Source: Lewinellaceae bacterium (lineage in GTDB: Bacteria > Bacteroidota > Bacteroidia > Chitinophagales > Saprospiraceae). Taken from it: a stretch of 64,000 nt of DNA. The notes below the pieces were generated by a model that was given only the letters and a program-made list of their open reading frames with translations, was not told the DNA's origin and ran no database searches. Of the stretch, positions 34,098-43,264 are shown piece by piece (position 1 is the first letter of the stretch; every line of letters starts with the position of its first letter). The stretch is taken from the NCBI GenBank assembly GCA_020636355.1, contig JACJYB010000001.1, positions 1 to 64,000 on the forward strand. Reading direction: 5' to 3'. The position numbers and the translations under genes are program-made.

Positions 34098-36617
34098 ATG
34101 GCAGACACCAAATACAACCAGACGCTGGCTCGCAAAATTTATCGCATCCTGTGGGGATTGGCGATCCTTATGGTGCTTGGAGGCATCCTGTTTTTTATCA
34201 TTCTCTCCCGGCAGGACCTGCCTACTTTTGAAGAGCTTGAAAATCCGGAGAACGAGCTGGCCACCGTCATTCTGGATAAAAATAAAAATGAACTGGACCG
34301 TTTGTTTATCCAGAACCGGGTGCCGGTTGCTTTTGAGGAACTGAACCCATACATCGTCCAGGCATTGATTTCGACGGAAGACGAGCGCTACTACAAGCAT
34401 GCCGGCATTGATCTGGAGGCGTTGGGCCGGGTCGGGGTAAAGAGTTTGTTATTACGCAAAAAGTCTCAGGGTGGGGGAAGTACCATCACCCAACAGCTGG
34501 CCAAACTGATGTATCCCAGGATCGATCTGTCCAATATGAGTAAGATCCAGCAAATTATCAACCTTGGTCTGTCTAAATTCAAGGAATGGATCACGGCTGT
34601 AAAATTGGAACGTTCCTACACCAAGGAAGAGATCATCGCCATGTACCTCAATAAATTTGATTTCATCTACGATTCCTATGGGGTGCGTGCTGCTGCGGAA
34701 ACCTACTTTGGTAAAGAGCAGGAAGATCTTATGCCGGAAGAAGCTGCGGTCATCGTAGCCATGTTGAATAATCCCTGGTACTACAACCCAAAGAAATTTC
34801 CTGAGAATTCCATGACCCGGCGGAACATAGTTCTTGCCAAAATGGAAAAGCATGGTTATCTGAGCCAGACGGAATTCGATTCTCTGCGTGTCCAGCCTAT
34901 TGATATGACCAACTTCAAACGGAAGACCCAGTCGGATGGATTGGCGCCCTATCTTAAAGTTGAGATCCAGAAACGCGTTAAAGAGATTCTCACCCAGCCA
35001 GAGACCAGAAAACCGGACGGTACGGAATACGACTTGTTTAAAGACGGACTCCAGATCGAGACGACCATTGACCCGGTTTATCAACGTCTTGCCCTGGAAG
35101 CGGTCACAGAACATATGCCTAAACTGCAGGCATCCTATTTCCGGCACTGGAAAGGCATGAACCCGTTTACCTATGATATGGATGATCAACAGAAAGCGAT
35201 CGTCCAGGCTACGCTTGACCGGATGGTCCATGAATCTGACCGGTATCAGACCTTGCGTTATGCCCGTATAGGCACACTGCTGCAAAAAATGCAGGAAGAA
35301 GTAGCCAACCTGGTCTATACCGATACGGAGATTGAATGGATGATCGATGAGGGCAAGAAACCGGGTCGTATAGCGGGTTTACAAAGCAAAGGAATTATCC
35401 GCAAGGATAAGGCGCAACGCATGCGGGATGCGCTTAAAAGCCAGGAATGGGAAGCGTTAAAGGTAAAATACCAGGATCTGCAAAAGGAAACAGCTAAAGT
35501 TTTCGACACCAAAACGACGTGCCGGATTTTTGACTACCTGTCTCCGGGTTTTGAGAAAGATTCGGTAATGACCCCGATGGACAGTATAAAATACCACATG
35601 GAGATCCTTCAGACCGGGGTTATGGTGATGGATCCGACAACCGGGTTCGTTAAAGCTTGGGTTGGTGGCGTCAATCACAAATATTTCAAGTTTGACCACG
35701 TCACATCCAATCGGCAGGTAGGGTCCACCTTTAAACCTTTTGTCTATACCACCGCGGTAATGAATAACATCTCCCCCTGCACCGAGGTTATTGATCAGCC
35801 TTATACCATCGCTCCGGGAGAGAACAACTTTCACATCCCTGAGCCCTGGACACCTAAGAACAGTCACGAGTTTACCGGTAAAAAGATGAACCTGTACCAG
35901 GGGTTGCGGGAATCGGTCAACTCGCTGTCGGTCTTCCTGATGAAAAGTTTTGGCAGTGCGGAGCCTGTGCGTGAGACGGCCATATCGATGGGATTGAATG
36001 GAGATGAAATTCCTTCCGTTCCAAGTATTTGTCTGGGCACGCCGGAACTGACCGTGGAAGAATTGACGGGAGCCTATGGGGTATTCGCCAATAATGGTGA
36101 ATACAACAAACCCATCATTATCCAATACATCCGTGACCGACATGGCAGGTTGATCTACCAGAATAAGCTTGTCCGTCACCGCGCACTGAATGAAAAAACC
36201 AATTACGTCATGGTACGCATGTTGGAGCAGTCCATTGGAAATGGAAAACTGGGACTGACCTCGCCGGAGGTTGGCGGGAAGACCGGCACCACCAACAATC
36301 ACGTGGACGGCTGGTTTATGGGGATCCATCCCCGCGTGGTCATCGGCACCTGGGTAGGTGGTGACTATGGATGGATACGCTTCAGAACGCTTGATGCCGG
36401 CCAGGGCGCCGTTATGGCCCGGCCTATCTTCAATTTGCTGATGCGGAAGCTGGAAACGTTGTCAGCAGATGAATTCGATGCACAGACCGGATTCTCGGTA
36501 CCGGCAGGCCGGTTGGGTATTACGATTGATTGTGAAGACTACAAACAAGAACCCTCCGCAGAGGATGTTTTTGATGTCGAACAGGGCTTGCAGGACGAAT
36601 TTGATATCATTCATTAA
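34098..36617 (+). CDS. Penicillin-binding protein 1A (bifunctional transglycosylase/transpeptidase)
   Basis: About 839 residues. Makes glycan strands and crosslinks peptidoglycan. One N-terminal membrane segment (ILWGLAILMVLGGILFFIIL); GT51 motifs EDERYYKHAGID, GGGSTITQQLAKLMYP and ERSYTKEEIIAMYLN; transpeptidase motifs STFK (in RQVGSTFKPFVY), SVN (in RESVNSLSV) and KTGTT (in GGKTGTTNNHVDGWF). The ATG at 34,098 is used; a TTG at 34,086 is less likely. Last gene of the SAM hydrolase-ABM-aroB operon; transcription of the next gene likely restarts at 36,644. Confidence 0.95.
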   Translation: MADTKYNQTLARKIYRILWGLAILMVLGGILFFIILSRQDLPTFEELENPENELATVILDKNKNELDRLFIQNRVPVAFEELNPYIVQALISTEDERYYKHAGIDLEALGRVGVKSLLLRKKSQGGGSTITQQLAKLMYPRIDLSNMSKIQQIINLGLSKFKEWITAVKLERSYTKEEIIAMYLNKFDFIYDSYGVRAAAETYFGKEQEDLMPEEAAVIVAMLNNPWYYNPKKFPENSMTRRNIVLAKMEKHGYLSQTEFDSLRVQPIDMTNFKRKTQSDGLAPYLKVEIQKRVKEILTQPETRKPDGTEYDLFKDGLQIETTIDPVYQRLALEAVTEHMPKLQASYFRHWKGMNPFTYDMDDQQKAIVQATLDRMVHESDRYQTLRYARIGTLLQKMQEEVANLVYTDTEIEWMIDEGKKPGRIAGLQSKGIIRKDKAQRMRDALKSQEWEALKVKYQDLQKETAKVFDTKTTCRIFDYLSPGFEKDSVMTPMDSIKYHMEILQTGVMVMDPTTGFVKAWVGGVNHKYFKFDHVTSNRQVGSTFKPFVYTTAVMNNISPCTEVIDQPYTIAPGENNFHIPEPWTPKNSHEFTGKKMNLYQGLRESVNSLSVFLMKSFGSAEPVRETAISMGLNGDEIPSVPSICLGTPELTVEELTGAYGVFANNGEYNKPIIIQYIRDRHGRLIYQNKLVRHRALNEKTNYVMVRMLEQSIGNGKLGLTSPEVGGKTGTTNNHVDGWFMGIHPRVVIGTWVGGDYGWIRFRTLDAGQGAVMARPIFNLLMRKLETLSADEFDAQTGFSVPAGRLGITIDCEDYKQEPSAEDVFDVEQGLQDEFDIIH

Positions 36618-36643
36618 ACTGCCTCCCAAACAATAAAAATCAC

Positions 36644-36651
36644 TAAATTTG
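36644..36651 (+). promoter_or_regulatory. Bacteroidota -7 promoter element
   Basis: TAAATTTG matches TAnnTTTG exactly, 81 bases before the ATG at 36,733. It lies just after the PBP1A stop. No clear TTTG at -33. Confidence 0.4.
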
Positions 36652-36732
36652 CGGCTTTCCAGCCGGAACTTGAAGCATTGACTGGTTAAAAGCACCCCCG
36701 AAGAAATTCTTTTTTTGCAAACAGGATATGAA

Positions 36733-38739
36733 ATGATCGTATTCAGAAATGCAGGTATCCTCATCCTGGGTATCCTTTTTTTATCACAATGCGTACCTGC
36801 AGTAAAACAGGAACAAGTCGAATTGGGCCTGGAAGTGGATTATCAACTGAGCGATACCACGGTCATGCACCTGGCGGATTGGCAGCAGAGTGGTCAAGTT
36901 CAATCGATCTATCCATTTCTGCATGCAGTCAATGCCACTTACCGTTACGCAGCTGCGTTGGATCTGGGATCCATGGCCGGACAGTATAAGACCGATTCAT
37001 TGGTGCCTTTACTCACCGATCCTTCTCCCGTCGTGCGGGCTCAGGCTGCATATAGTCTTGGGTTAAGTGGAGATGCAGCGGTGGCCGCACCACTGGTCGA
37101 GGCATTCCAGCAATACGACTCTACCGGCCAGTATTATCTGGCTAACCGTGCGATCCTGGAAGCCATAGGGCGCGTAGGCGACACGGCTTTGCTTGAACCC
37201 ATCAGTACCGTTGCGACCTATAAACCGACTGATACCCTTTTGCTGGAAGGGCAAACGAGGGCAATTTATCAGTACATGTTACGTGGTATCATCGATCCCG
37301 CAGGCACTGCTACAATGGTTAAGTATGCTACCAGTGCTCTGTACCCCTATTCAGTGCGGCTTTTATCAGCACATTACCTGGGTCGTGCCAATCCAATAGA
37401 CTTGTCCACCTACTCCAATGAACTGCTGGAAGGTCTGGCCAGTGAAGCAAATGTCTATTTAAGAATGCCCTTAATCCTCGCTGTGGGGAAAACCAAATCT
37501 CCGGAGGCATTAACCGAACTAAAAAAATCGGTTGTACAGGAGCCTGACTTTCGGCTGCGCTGCAATGCCATCCGCGCTCTGGGGAATTTTCCATTCAATC
37601 AGGCTCAGGATGTGATCGTCCGGCAGTTGAACGACGCCAATGAGAGCATCGCGTTAACCGCTGCCCAATGGATCAGTGATCATGCTACGGAAGGTGATCG
37701 CACGTTATTATCAAATCTCGCTTATGGAGATTACAGCGATCTGGTTAAAGCCAAGATTATTGGTGCTGCGCTCAGACATATTCCATATCCCTACGGCATA
37801 GCCCGTAATAATCGTGCCTCCATCCTCAGCCAGATGATCCAGAAAGAAAATAATACGACCATTAAAGGGTTGATGATCAAAGAGCTGGCTTACGATCTGA
37901 AATCGTATCGCGAGATACTCAAATGGGCGGATGACCTGGAAGCGCCGGTGCGAACCGCTGCCCTGGAGGGCATAACTTCTATGTTAAAAGATAACCATTA
38001 TAACGCCGCCTTCGGGGGAGGCGAATCCGTCAAGAAAGAACTGATTTCAGCACTGATTACCGCTGCAAACCGCAGAGATCCAGCTGCCATTCAGTTAACA
38101 GCGGCTGTACTCGTTGATCCAAAAACAAAAAGTCTGTGGACGACCAATGAGGTCAGCCAGATGGAAACATTATTCGCTTCGTTGAACGTTGATTTTGATC
38201 ACGATGCCTACAATGGCCTCGGTGAAAGCCTGGCCAAACGGCAGGATAAAACCTATAAAGCCGAGCCAATTCAGAACTATGCGGATATCCAATGGAATCT
38301 GTTGTCCCAATACGAAAATGCCCAGGTTGTAGTTCAGACCGTCAGAGGAACTTTTACCATGCGGTTTTTTTCTGCCGCCGCACCATGTACGGTAAGCCGG
38401 ATTATTGAATTGATCATCCAGGGGTTTTACGATGGCAAGGTTTTTCATCGTGTAGTGCCGAATTTTGTGGTGCAGACAGGGTGTCCGCGGGGAGATGGTT
38501 ATGGTTCATTGCCCATCACGCTGCACAGTGAACTGGCTCCTTTACAATACAATCAGGAAGGGTTGGTAGGCATGGCATCCAGTGGGAAAGATACCGAATC
38601 AAGCCAATTCTTCGTGACCTTATCTCCGACACCTCACCTGGACGGAAAATATACTATTTTTGCTAAGGTTATTTCCGGGATGGATGTAGTTCAATCGATC
38701 CAGCCGGGGGATCCGATACAAAAAATCAGCTTACAGTAA
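36733..38739 (+). CDS. HEAT-repeat lipoprotein fused to a cyclophilin-type peptidyl-prolyl isomerase
   Basis: 668 residues. Lipoprotein signal MIVFRNAGILILGILFLSQC (Cys in LSQC) from the ATG at 36,733. Residues ~60-510 are helical HEAT-like repeats (DPSPVVRAQAAYSLGLSG, AIGRVGDTALLEPIS, LRCNAIRALGNFP, LEAPVRTAALEGITSM). The C-terminal ~145 residues are a cyclophilin domain: RGTFTMRFFSAAAPCTVSRIIEL, FYDGKVFHRVVPNFVVQTG, GMASSGKDTESSQFFVTLSPTPHLDGKYTIFAKVISGMDVV. It should act as a periplasmic foldase with a protein-binding scaffold. gcvT starts six bases downstream. Confidence 0.9.
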   Translation: MIVFRNAGILILGILFLSQCVPAVKQEQVELGLEVDYQLSDTTVMHLADWQQSGQVQSIYPFLHAVNATYRYAAALDLGSMAGQYKTDSLVPLLTDPSPVVRAQAAYSLGLSGDAAVAAPLVEAFQQYDSTGQYYLANRAILEAIGRVGDTALLEPISTVATYKPTDTLLLEGQTRAIYQYMLRGIIDPAGTATMVKYATSALYPYSVRLLSAHYLGRANPIDLSTYSNELLEGLASEANVYLRMPLILAVGKTKSPEALTELKKSVVQEPDFRLRCNAIRALGNFPFNQAQDVIVRQLNDANESIALTAAQWISDHATEGDRTLLSNLAYGDYSDLVKAKIIGAALRHIPYPYGIARNNRASILSQMIQKENNTTIKGLMIKELAYDLKSYREILKWADDLEAPVRTAALEGITSMLKDNHYNAAFGGGESVKKELISALITAANRRDPAAIQLTAAVLVDPKTKSLWTTNEVSQMETLFASLNVDFDHDAYNGLGESLAKRQDKTYKAEPIQNYADIQWNLLSQYENAQVVVQTVRGTFTMRFFSAAAPCTVSRIIELIIQGFYDGKVFHRVVPNFVVQTGCPRGDGYGSLPITLHSELAPLQYNQEGLVGMASSGKDTESSQFFVTLSPTPHLDGKYTIFAKVISGMDVVQSIQPGDPIQKISLQ

Positions 38740-38745
38740 TTGACC

Positions 38746-39855
38746 ATGAAAACCACACCTTTAACGGATTTGCACCAGGCCTTGGGCGCAAAAATGGCTC
38801 CATTTGCAGGCTATCTTATGCCAATTTCTTATTCCGGAATTCAGGAAGAACACAAAGCCGTCCGTGAGCGTGCTGGTCTTTTTGATGTATCGCACATGGG
38901 TGAGTTTATCGTTAAAGGCAAACAAGCCTTGGACCTGATTCAGTACATAACATCAAACGATGTATCGAAATTAGCCATCGGTCAGGCCCAGTATTCCTGC
39001 ATGCCTAACAGCCATGGCGGAATTATTGATGATCTGCTTGTGTACCGTCTGGATGAAGACCAGTGCTCTGAAGGTGAACAAGCTTTTATGCTTGTGGTCA
39101 ATGCGTCCAATATTGATAAGGACTGGGACAATATCCAGCAATATGCCGTTCAGTTTGATACGCGGATTGTCAATATCTCTGACCAATCGGCCTTATTGGC
39201 GCTACAGGGACCTAAAGCGGCTGAAATTCTCCAACAGTTGACGGATGTCGATCTCAGTCAACTCAAATATTATCACTTTGCCAAAGGATCGGTTGCCGGG
39301 GTTGGTAATGTAATCGTATCCGCGACCGGATATACCGGAGCCGGAGGATACGAACTGTATTTTAACAATCATCATGCGGTCCAGCTGTGGGATGCTATCA
39401 TGGAAGCCGGTAAATCTGCAGGCGTTATGCCGGTCGGTCTGGGAGCTCGCGATACCCTGCGCCTGGAAATGGGATACTGCCTGTACGGTAACGATATCGA
39501 TGATACCACCTCCCCTTTGGAAGCAGGCCTGGGGTGGATCACAAAGCTTAAAAAAGGCCCATTCGTCGGCAAAGAAAAGATTGAGTTTCTGAAGCAGCAG
39601 GGCATTTCCCGCAAACTGGTAGGTTTTACCGTTCAGGATAGACGTGTTCCACGTCATGATTACCTTTTGTTTTCTGCAACTGGCCAGGAGATCGGCAGGG
39701 TCACTTCCGGAACCATGTCTCCTACGCTGGGCATTCCAATCGGGATGGGCTATGTGCCTGCTGATCTGGCTAAGCCGGGTACCGCCATTCAGGTACAGGC
39801 CGGCAGCAAATTTCTTGCGGCGGAGGTTACCGGCCTTCCTTTTCTTACCGATTGA
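38746..39855 (+). CDS. gcvT: Aminomethyltransferase (glycine cleavage T protein)
   Basis: 369 residues. Transfers the aminomethyl carbon of glycine to tetrahydrofolate. Seen: HQALGAKMAPFAGYLMPISY, VRERAGLFDVSHMGEF, YSCMPNSHGGIIDDLLVYR, ALQGPKAAEIL, SATGYTGAGGYELYF, GVMPVGLGARDTLRLEMGYCLYGND, LGWITKLKKGPFVGKE and VTSGTMSPTLGIPIGMGYV. The ATG at 38,746 is chosen over a TTG two codons earlier. It appears to be co-transcribed with the HEAT/cyclophilin gene, an unexpected neighbour. The other gcv genes are not in the window. Confidence 0.96.
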   Translation: MKTTPLTDLHQALGAKMAPFAGYLMPISYSGIQEEHKAVRERAGLFDVSHMGEFIVKGKQALDLIQYITSNDVSKLAIGQAQYSCMPNSHGGIIDDLLVYRLDEDQCSEGEQAFMLVVNASNIDKDWDNIQQYAVQFDTRIVNISDQSALLALQGPKAAEILQQLTDVDLSQLKYYHFAKGSVAGVGNVIVSATGYTGAGGYELYFNNHHAVQLWDAIMEAGKSAGVMPVGLGARDTLRLEMGYCLYGNDIDDTTSPLEAGLGWITKLKKGPFVGKEKIEFLKQQGISRKLVGFTVQDRRVPRHDYLLFSATGQEIGRVTSGTMSPTLGIPIGMGYVPADLAKPGTAIQVQAGSKFLAAEVTGLPFLTD

Positions 39856-39938
39856 TTATCAGCCGTAAAGCAAAATATTCTGACCTTCGTTAAACAATTG
39901 CTTTGACCTGCGTATTTAAATGAAAGAAAATACGCGGC

Positions 39939-40439
39939 ATGGATTATAAGGAAGGAAAAGCATTGTTTATTGAGCGTTGGGGGTTGTTAGGCACCCAATG
40001 GGGCATCAGCCGTACCATGGCTCAGATTCATGCGATTCTTCTGATTTCTCCAAAACCGTTGTGTACGGAAGATTTGATGCAGGAGCTTTTGATCTCTCGT
40101 GGCAATGCCAGCATGAATCTCAAAACATTGCTGGATTGGGAAATCGTGCACAAGACCCACATCATCGGAGATCGGAAAGAATACTACATCGCGGAAAAAG
40201 ATATTTGGATTGTCTTAAGGCAGGTCATTCGACAACGCAAACGGAAAGAACTTGATCCGATGGTTGACATCCTTCAGGAAGTAACCAAGGTCCAGGGTGT
40301 GTGTGAAAAAAGTTCCGAGTTTTGCCGGATGGTTCAGGAACTCAGGCAATTTTCGCAAAAGGCCGATGTGGTGCTGGATAACCTGATAGAATCCGATCCG
40401 AACTGGCTGAGCAAAACCTTTTTTAAACTAATCCGCTAA
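39939..40439 (+). CDS. GbsR/MarR-type transcriptional regulator
   Basis: 166 residues. N-terminal winged-helix: FIERWGLLGTQWGISRTMAQIHAILLISPKPLCTEDLMQELLISRGNASMNLKTLLDWEIVHKTHIIGDRKEYYIAEKD, the GbsR layout in which WG..WG..R..A.I...L and the recognition helix SRGNASMNL are recognisable. A helical C-terminal part (RQRKRKELDPMVDIL...) likely mediates dimerisation. Ligand and targets are unknown. It is 83 bases after gcvT and probably has its own promoter. Confidence 0.88.
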   Translation: MDYKEGKALFIERWGLLGTQWGISRTMAQIHAILLISPKPLCTEDLMQELLISRGNASMNLKTLLDWEIVHKTHIIGDRKEYYIAEKDIWIVLRQVIRQRKRKELDPMVDILQEVTKVQGVCEKSSEFCRMVQELRQFSQKADVVLDNLIESDPNWLSKTFFKLIR

Positions 40440-40488
40440 TCGCCTTGCCGGAAAGATGACCCGGTAGCTCAATGCGTTGCCCGGCATT

Positions 40489-40520
40489 TTTGGCATTTGG
40501 GATGATAAGCTTTATCTTCA
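40489..40520 (+). promoter_or_regulatory. Probable promoter of the DUF2911 gene
   Basis: TTTG at 40,489-40,492, a 20-base spacer, then TATCTTCA at 40,513-40,520 (two mismatches to TAnnTTTG), 31 bases before the ATG. Confidence 0.42.
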
Positions 40521-40551
40521 GCACTTTTTAATCATGAAAAAATAACTGACT

Positions 40552-41415
40552 ATGAAGAGATTACTTCAGCTAACAATTGCTTTTTCTTTTATTGCTTGTA
40601 CGCTGCAGGCGCAGCAACTACCACAGAAGAGCCCGCATGCAAGCGTGTCTTATGTGCTGGGCGTTACGGAGATTAAGATTTCTTATTCATCTCCTGCTGT
40701 TCGCGACCGTGATATATGGGGTGCCGTGGTTCCTTATAACGAGGTTTGGCGTGCTGGCGCCAATGAAGCTACCTTGATGCATTTCAGTACGGATGTAAGT
40801 ATTGAAGGCGAATCCTTGGCGGCAGGAACTTATTCGTTTTTCCTCACACCTACCGATGGCGATAAATGGATGGCCCATTTTAACTCCGATACGACGCTGT
40901 GGGGAGCTTATGGATACGATGCTTCCAAAGATGTGGTCAGTACAGAGGTAGAGGTAAAGGGATCCTCAGTGAATGAGGAGTGGCTGAATTATACGATTAA
41001 TGAGTTTTCTCAGGAGAGCGGTTATATTCGGTTGGCCTGGGAAAAGAAGCGCATCTACATCCGTGTAAGGGTGAAGACCGTTGATCTTTCAGTAGCCAAT
41101 GTTGAGAAAGCGTTGACTACCGCAAAAGAAGAAAACAAATGGCAGGTATATGCCAGTGGAGCGCAGTACCTGGCTGATGCTGGCGAACAATTGGATAAGG
41201 CCATGGAATGGGCGAAAGAATCGGTCAGTCTGAAAGAGAGCTTCTGGAATTATTGGGTCCTGGCGCAGGTTCAAGCCAAGGCAGGTGACACAACAGGAGC
41301 TATCGCCAGCGCTGAAAAGAGCCTGGAGGTAGGAAATGCTGCCAACGAAGAATATTTTGGCGAATTCAAAGAAGGAATTACCAAAGCCATCGACTCCTGG
41401 AAAGATAAACCTTGA
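40552..41415 (+). CDS. DUF2911 family exported protein
   Basis: 287 residues, signal peptide MKRLLQLTIAFSFIACTLQAQ. The DUF2911 domain covers ~25-185: SPHASVSYVLGVTEIKISYSSP, RDIWGAVVPYNEVWRAGANEATL, LAAGTYSFFLTP, WMAHFNSDTTLWGAYGYD. A TPR-like helical tail follows (LDKAMEWAKESVSLKESFWNYWVLAQVQAKAGDTTGAIASAEKSLEVG). Function unknown; the family is common in Bacteroidota. A strong terminator follows 23 bases after the stop. Confidence 0.92.
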   Translation: MKRLLQLTIAFSFIACTLQAQQLPQKSPHASVSYVLGVTEIKISYSSPAVRDRDIWGAVVPYNEVWRAGANEATLMHFSTDVSIEGESLAAGTYSFFLTPTDGDKWMAHFNSDTTLWGAYGYDASKDVVSTEVEVKGSSVNEEWLNYTINEFSQESGYIRLAWEKKRIYIRVRVKTVDLSVANVEKALTTAKEENKWQVYASGAQYLADAGEQLDKAMEWAKESVSLKESFWNYWVLAQVQAKAGDTTGAIASAEKSLEVGNAANEEYFGEFKEGITKAIDSWKDKP

Positions 41416-41438
41416 GTTAATTTCGCAATAGCTATTGT

Positions 41439-41474
41439 AGGCGTGACCCCGACAAAGGGTTACGCCTTTTTTTT
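41439..41474 (+). terminator. Rho-independent terminator after the DUF2911 gene
   Basis: Stem AGGCGTGACCC / GGGTTACGCCT (11 pairs, one G-T), loop CGACAAA, then eight T. It lies between convergent genes. Confidence 0.88.
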
Positions 41475-41477
41475 GCA

Positions 41478-42656
41478 TCAGAACAATCGATGTACTTGTG
41501 CATCACGGATATCAAACGGTTGTGATGCATGGGTATTGATCCACAGCACTCCGGGTTTTTTACCGACTCCGAAAGAACCAAGCTGCTCCTCCATTTGCAA
41601 TGCTAAAGCACCATGATAGGTAGCCCAGCGTAAAACCTCGTCAAATGGGAGGTAAGACTGGTAACGAAGTATGGTTTTTATTTCTTCGAAGATGGAGAGC
41701 TGCCAGTTGGAGGTGAGTGAGTCGGTACCAATAGCTACGATAGCCCCTGCTTCCTGGAATTTGCGGTAATCGGGCATCCGGTTTTCGATGTATAGATTGG
41801 CATTGGGGCAAGTGACCCAAAAGGTGGAGGGGTTCCATTCCATAGCCTCCCGGATGTCTTCCAAAGTACTCATGGTGTTGTGCACCAGCAGGATTGGTTG
41901 GTCCGGATGCAGGCGTTTCCTGGCATAATCCAGGGAAGAAGTACCGGGAGCATCAAATTTGAAATCAATTCCAAATTCACGGAAAAATGACGGAAAACCG
42001 CCGCTTCCATCCTGAAACAGAGCGTCTTCATGAGGCGTTTCCTGATTGTGTAAGCTGATCGTGGAATTTTTGTCATTCTCCTGATGAATGTAACCGTACA
42101 GCTTATCCGAAACGGTGTAAGGCGCATGAGGCACGGCACTAACGGCATGTCTGGTGGATCGCTGATCGGTCAGTACCTGCTTGGATCTTTCGTAAGTTGC
42201 CAGGGCCTGGTGATCCTGCATGAAGTCGAAGAGCTCAACAAAAGAGTAATAATCGATCGGAGAGTTGGACTTAACCGCTACCGTATCTGCAGTATTGCAG
42301 ATATCACCCACCGCCTGGATGCCGGCAACATACATGGCTCGATCCTCCCGGGCGATTGCTTCCTGGATGACTTCCGGTTCCACTTCACGTAAGCTGACCA
42401 CCCCTTTAAGAAAAGGCAACAATCCGGTGCCCGTAGGTACCCGGTCTTTCAGGTGGGATAATTCGAGATGACAATGTGCATTGATAAATCCCGGCGTGAG
42501 TAGTCCTTCGCGGTGCATGACACTGGCCGGATCATGATTGGATAAGGGTTCGATAGCCAGGATCTTACCGGCCTCGTCCAGAATCAAGACCTGGCCTTTT
42601 TGGGGATTGCGGTCTCCTGGACAGAGATAGGTAGCCGTAATTTTGTGAATTGCCAT
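41478..42656 (-). CDS. Amidohydrolase-family metal-dependent hydrolase/deaminase
   Basis: 392 residues of the cytosine-deaminase/chlorohydrolase-type amidohydrolase superfamily. Metal ligands: HCH in GFINAHCHLELSHL, His in SLHNQETPHEDALF, His in ILLVHNTMSTLEDI, Asp in AIGTDSLTSN. The N-terminal beta-strands (TATYLCPGDR..KGQVLILDEAGKILAI) belong to the composite sandwich of the family. Relatives deaminate adenosine-like or guanine-like substrates, and some act in the futalosine menaquinone route, but nothing visible here fixes the substrate. Convergent with DUF2911, divergent from DUF1573. Confidence 0.85.
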   Translation of the reverse strand: MAIHKITATYLCPGDRNPQKGQVLILDEAGKILAIEPLSNHDPASVMHREGLLTPGFINAHCHLELSHLKDRVPTGTGLLPFLKGVVSLREVEPEVIQEAIAREDRAMYVAGIQAVGDICNTADTVAVKSNSPIDYYSFVELFDFMQDHQALATYERSKQVLTDQRSTRHAVSAVPHAPYTVSDKLYGYIHQENDKNSTISLHNQETPHEDALFQDGSGGFPSFFREFGIDFKFDAPGTSSLDYARKRLHPDQPILLVHNTMSTLEDIREAMEWNPSTFWVTCPNANLYIENRMPDYRKFQEAGAIVAIGTDSLTSNWQLSIFEEIKTILRYQSYLPFDEVLRWATYHGALALQMEEQLGSFGVGKKPGVLWINTHASQPFDIRDAQVHRLF

Positions 42657-42817
42657 GATGTCCGTTTAGGTAAAAAATCGCAAGCTATTCCGTTTGGGGG
42701 GCCAAGTTAGGATGTTAAATAGATTTTAATATCACCAAATCCGGGCTTCAAATGCGCTTAATGCACGAATTTTGTTCCCATCGCACCACTTTCAAACCTA
42801 TTTTGCGTTTTGTAGAA

Positions 42818-43264
42818 ATGAAGAATTTAAGAAGCTTATACCTTTTTCGCCTCCTGGGATTGGTGTTGATTGCGGGCGCTTTCAGTACAGGATGCATTTC
42901 CGCGCAACAGACTACTTCTGGCAAACCCGCCTCAGGTGATGTGCTCCAATTTGAATACACGCATGTTTCTTTCGGTCCGGTCGTTAAAGGGCAGACAAGA
43001 GACACGGTTTATCATTTTACCAATATCAGCAATGAACCGGTGCAGATTGATTTGGTTTCGGCGTGCGATTGTACGACTTATACGTATCCGGAAGAACCCA
43101 TTCCACCGGGAGGGAAAGGAACGTTGGCGGTAACCTTTGATTCCAGCAGTAAAGAAGAAAATGAAACTTTGACCGTGGACATCATCCTAAAAAATGTCAA
43201 TCCGGCCACGGGTTATGCCTATGTCTATCAGGTTTCATATGATTTCGACCTGAAGCTGAAGTAA
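42818..43264 (+). CDS. DUF1573 family exported protein
   Basis: 148 residues from the ATG at 42,818 (MKNLRSLYLFRLLGLVLIAGAFSTGC); the open frame extends upstream without support. The signal ends TGCISAQ, so it may be lipidated at Cys. The body is one Ig-like DUF1573 domain: LQFEYTHVSFGPVVKGQTRDTVYHFTNISNEPVQIDLVSACDCTTYTYPEEPIPPGGKGTLAVTFDSS, with the typical CDCT near the middle. Role unknown; possibly cell-surface or periplasmic binding. Its stop abuts the end of the convergent GSCFA gene. Confidence 0.88.
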   Translation: MKNLRSLYLFRLLGLVLIAGAFSTGCISAQQTTSGKPASGDVLQFEYTHVSFGPVVKGQTRDTVYHFTNISNEPVQIDLVSACDCTTYTYPEEPIPPGGKGTLAVTFDSSSKEENETLTVDIILKNVNPATGYAYVYQVSYDFDLKLK

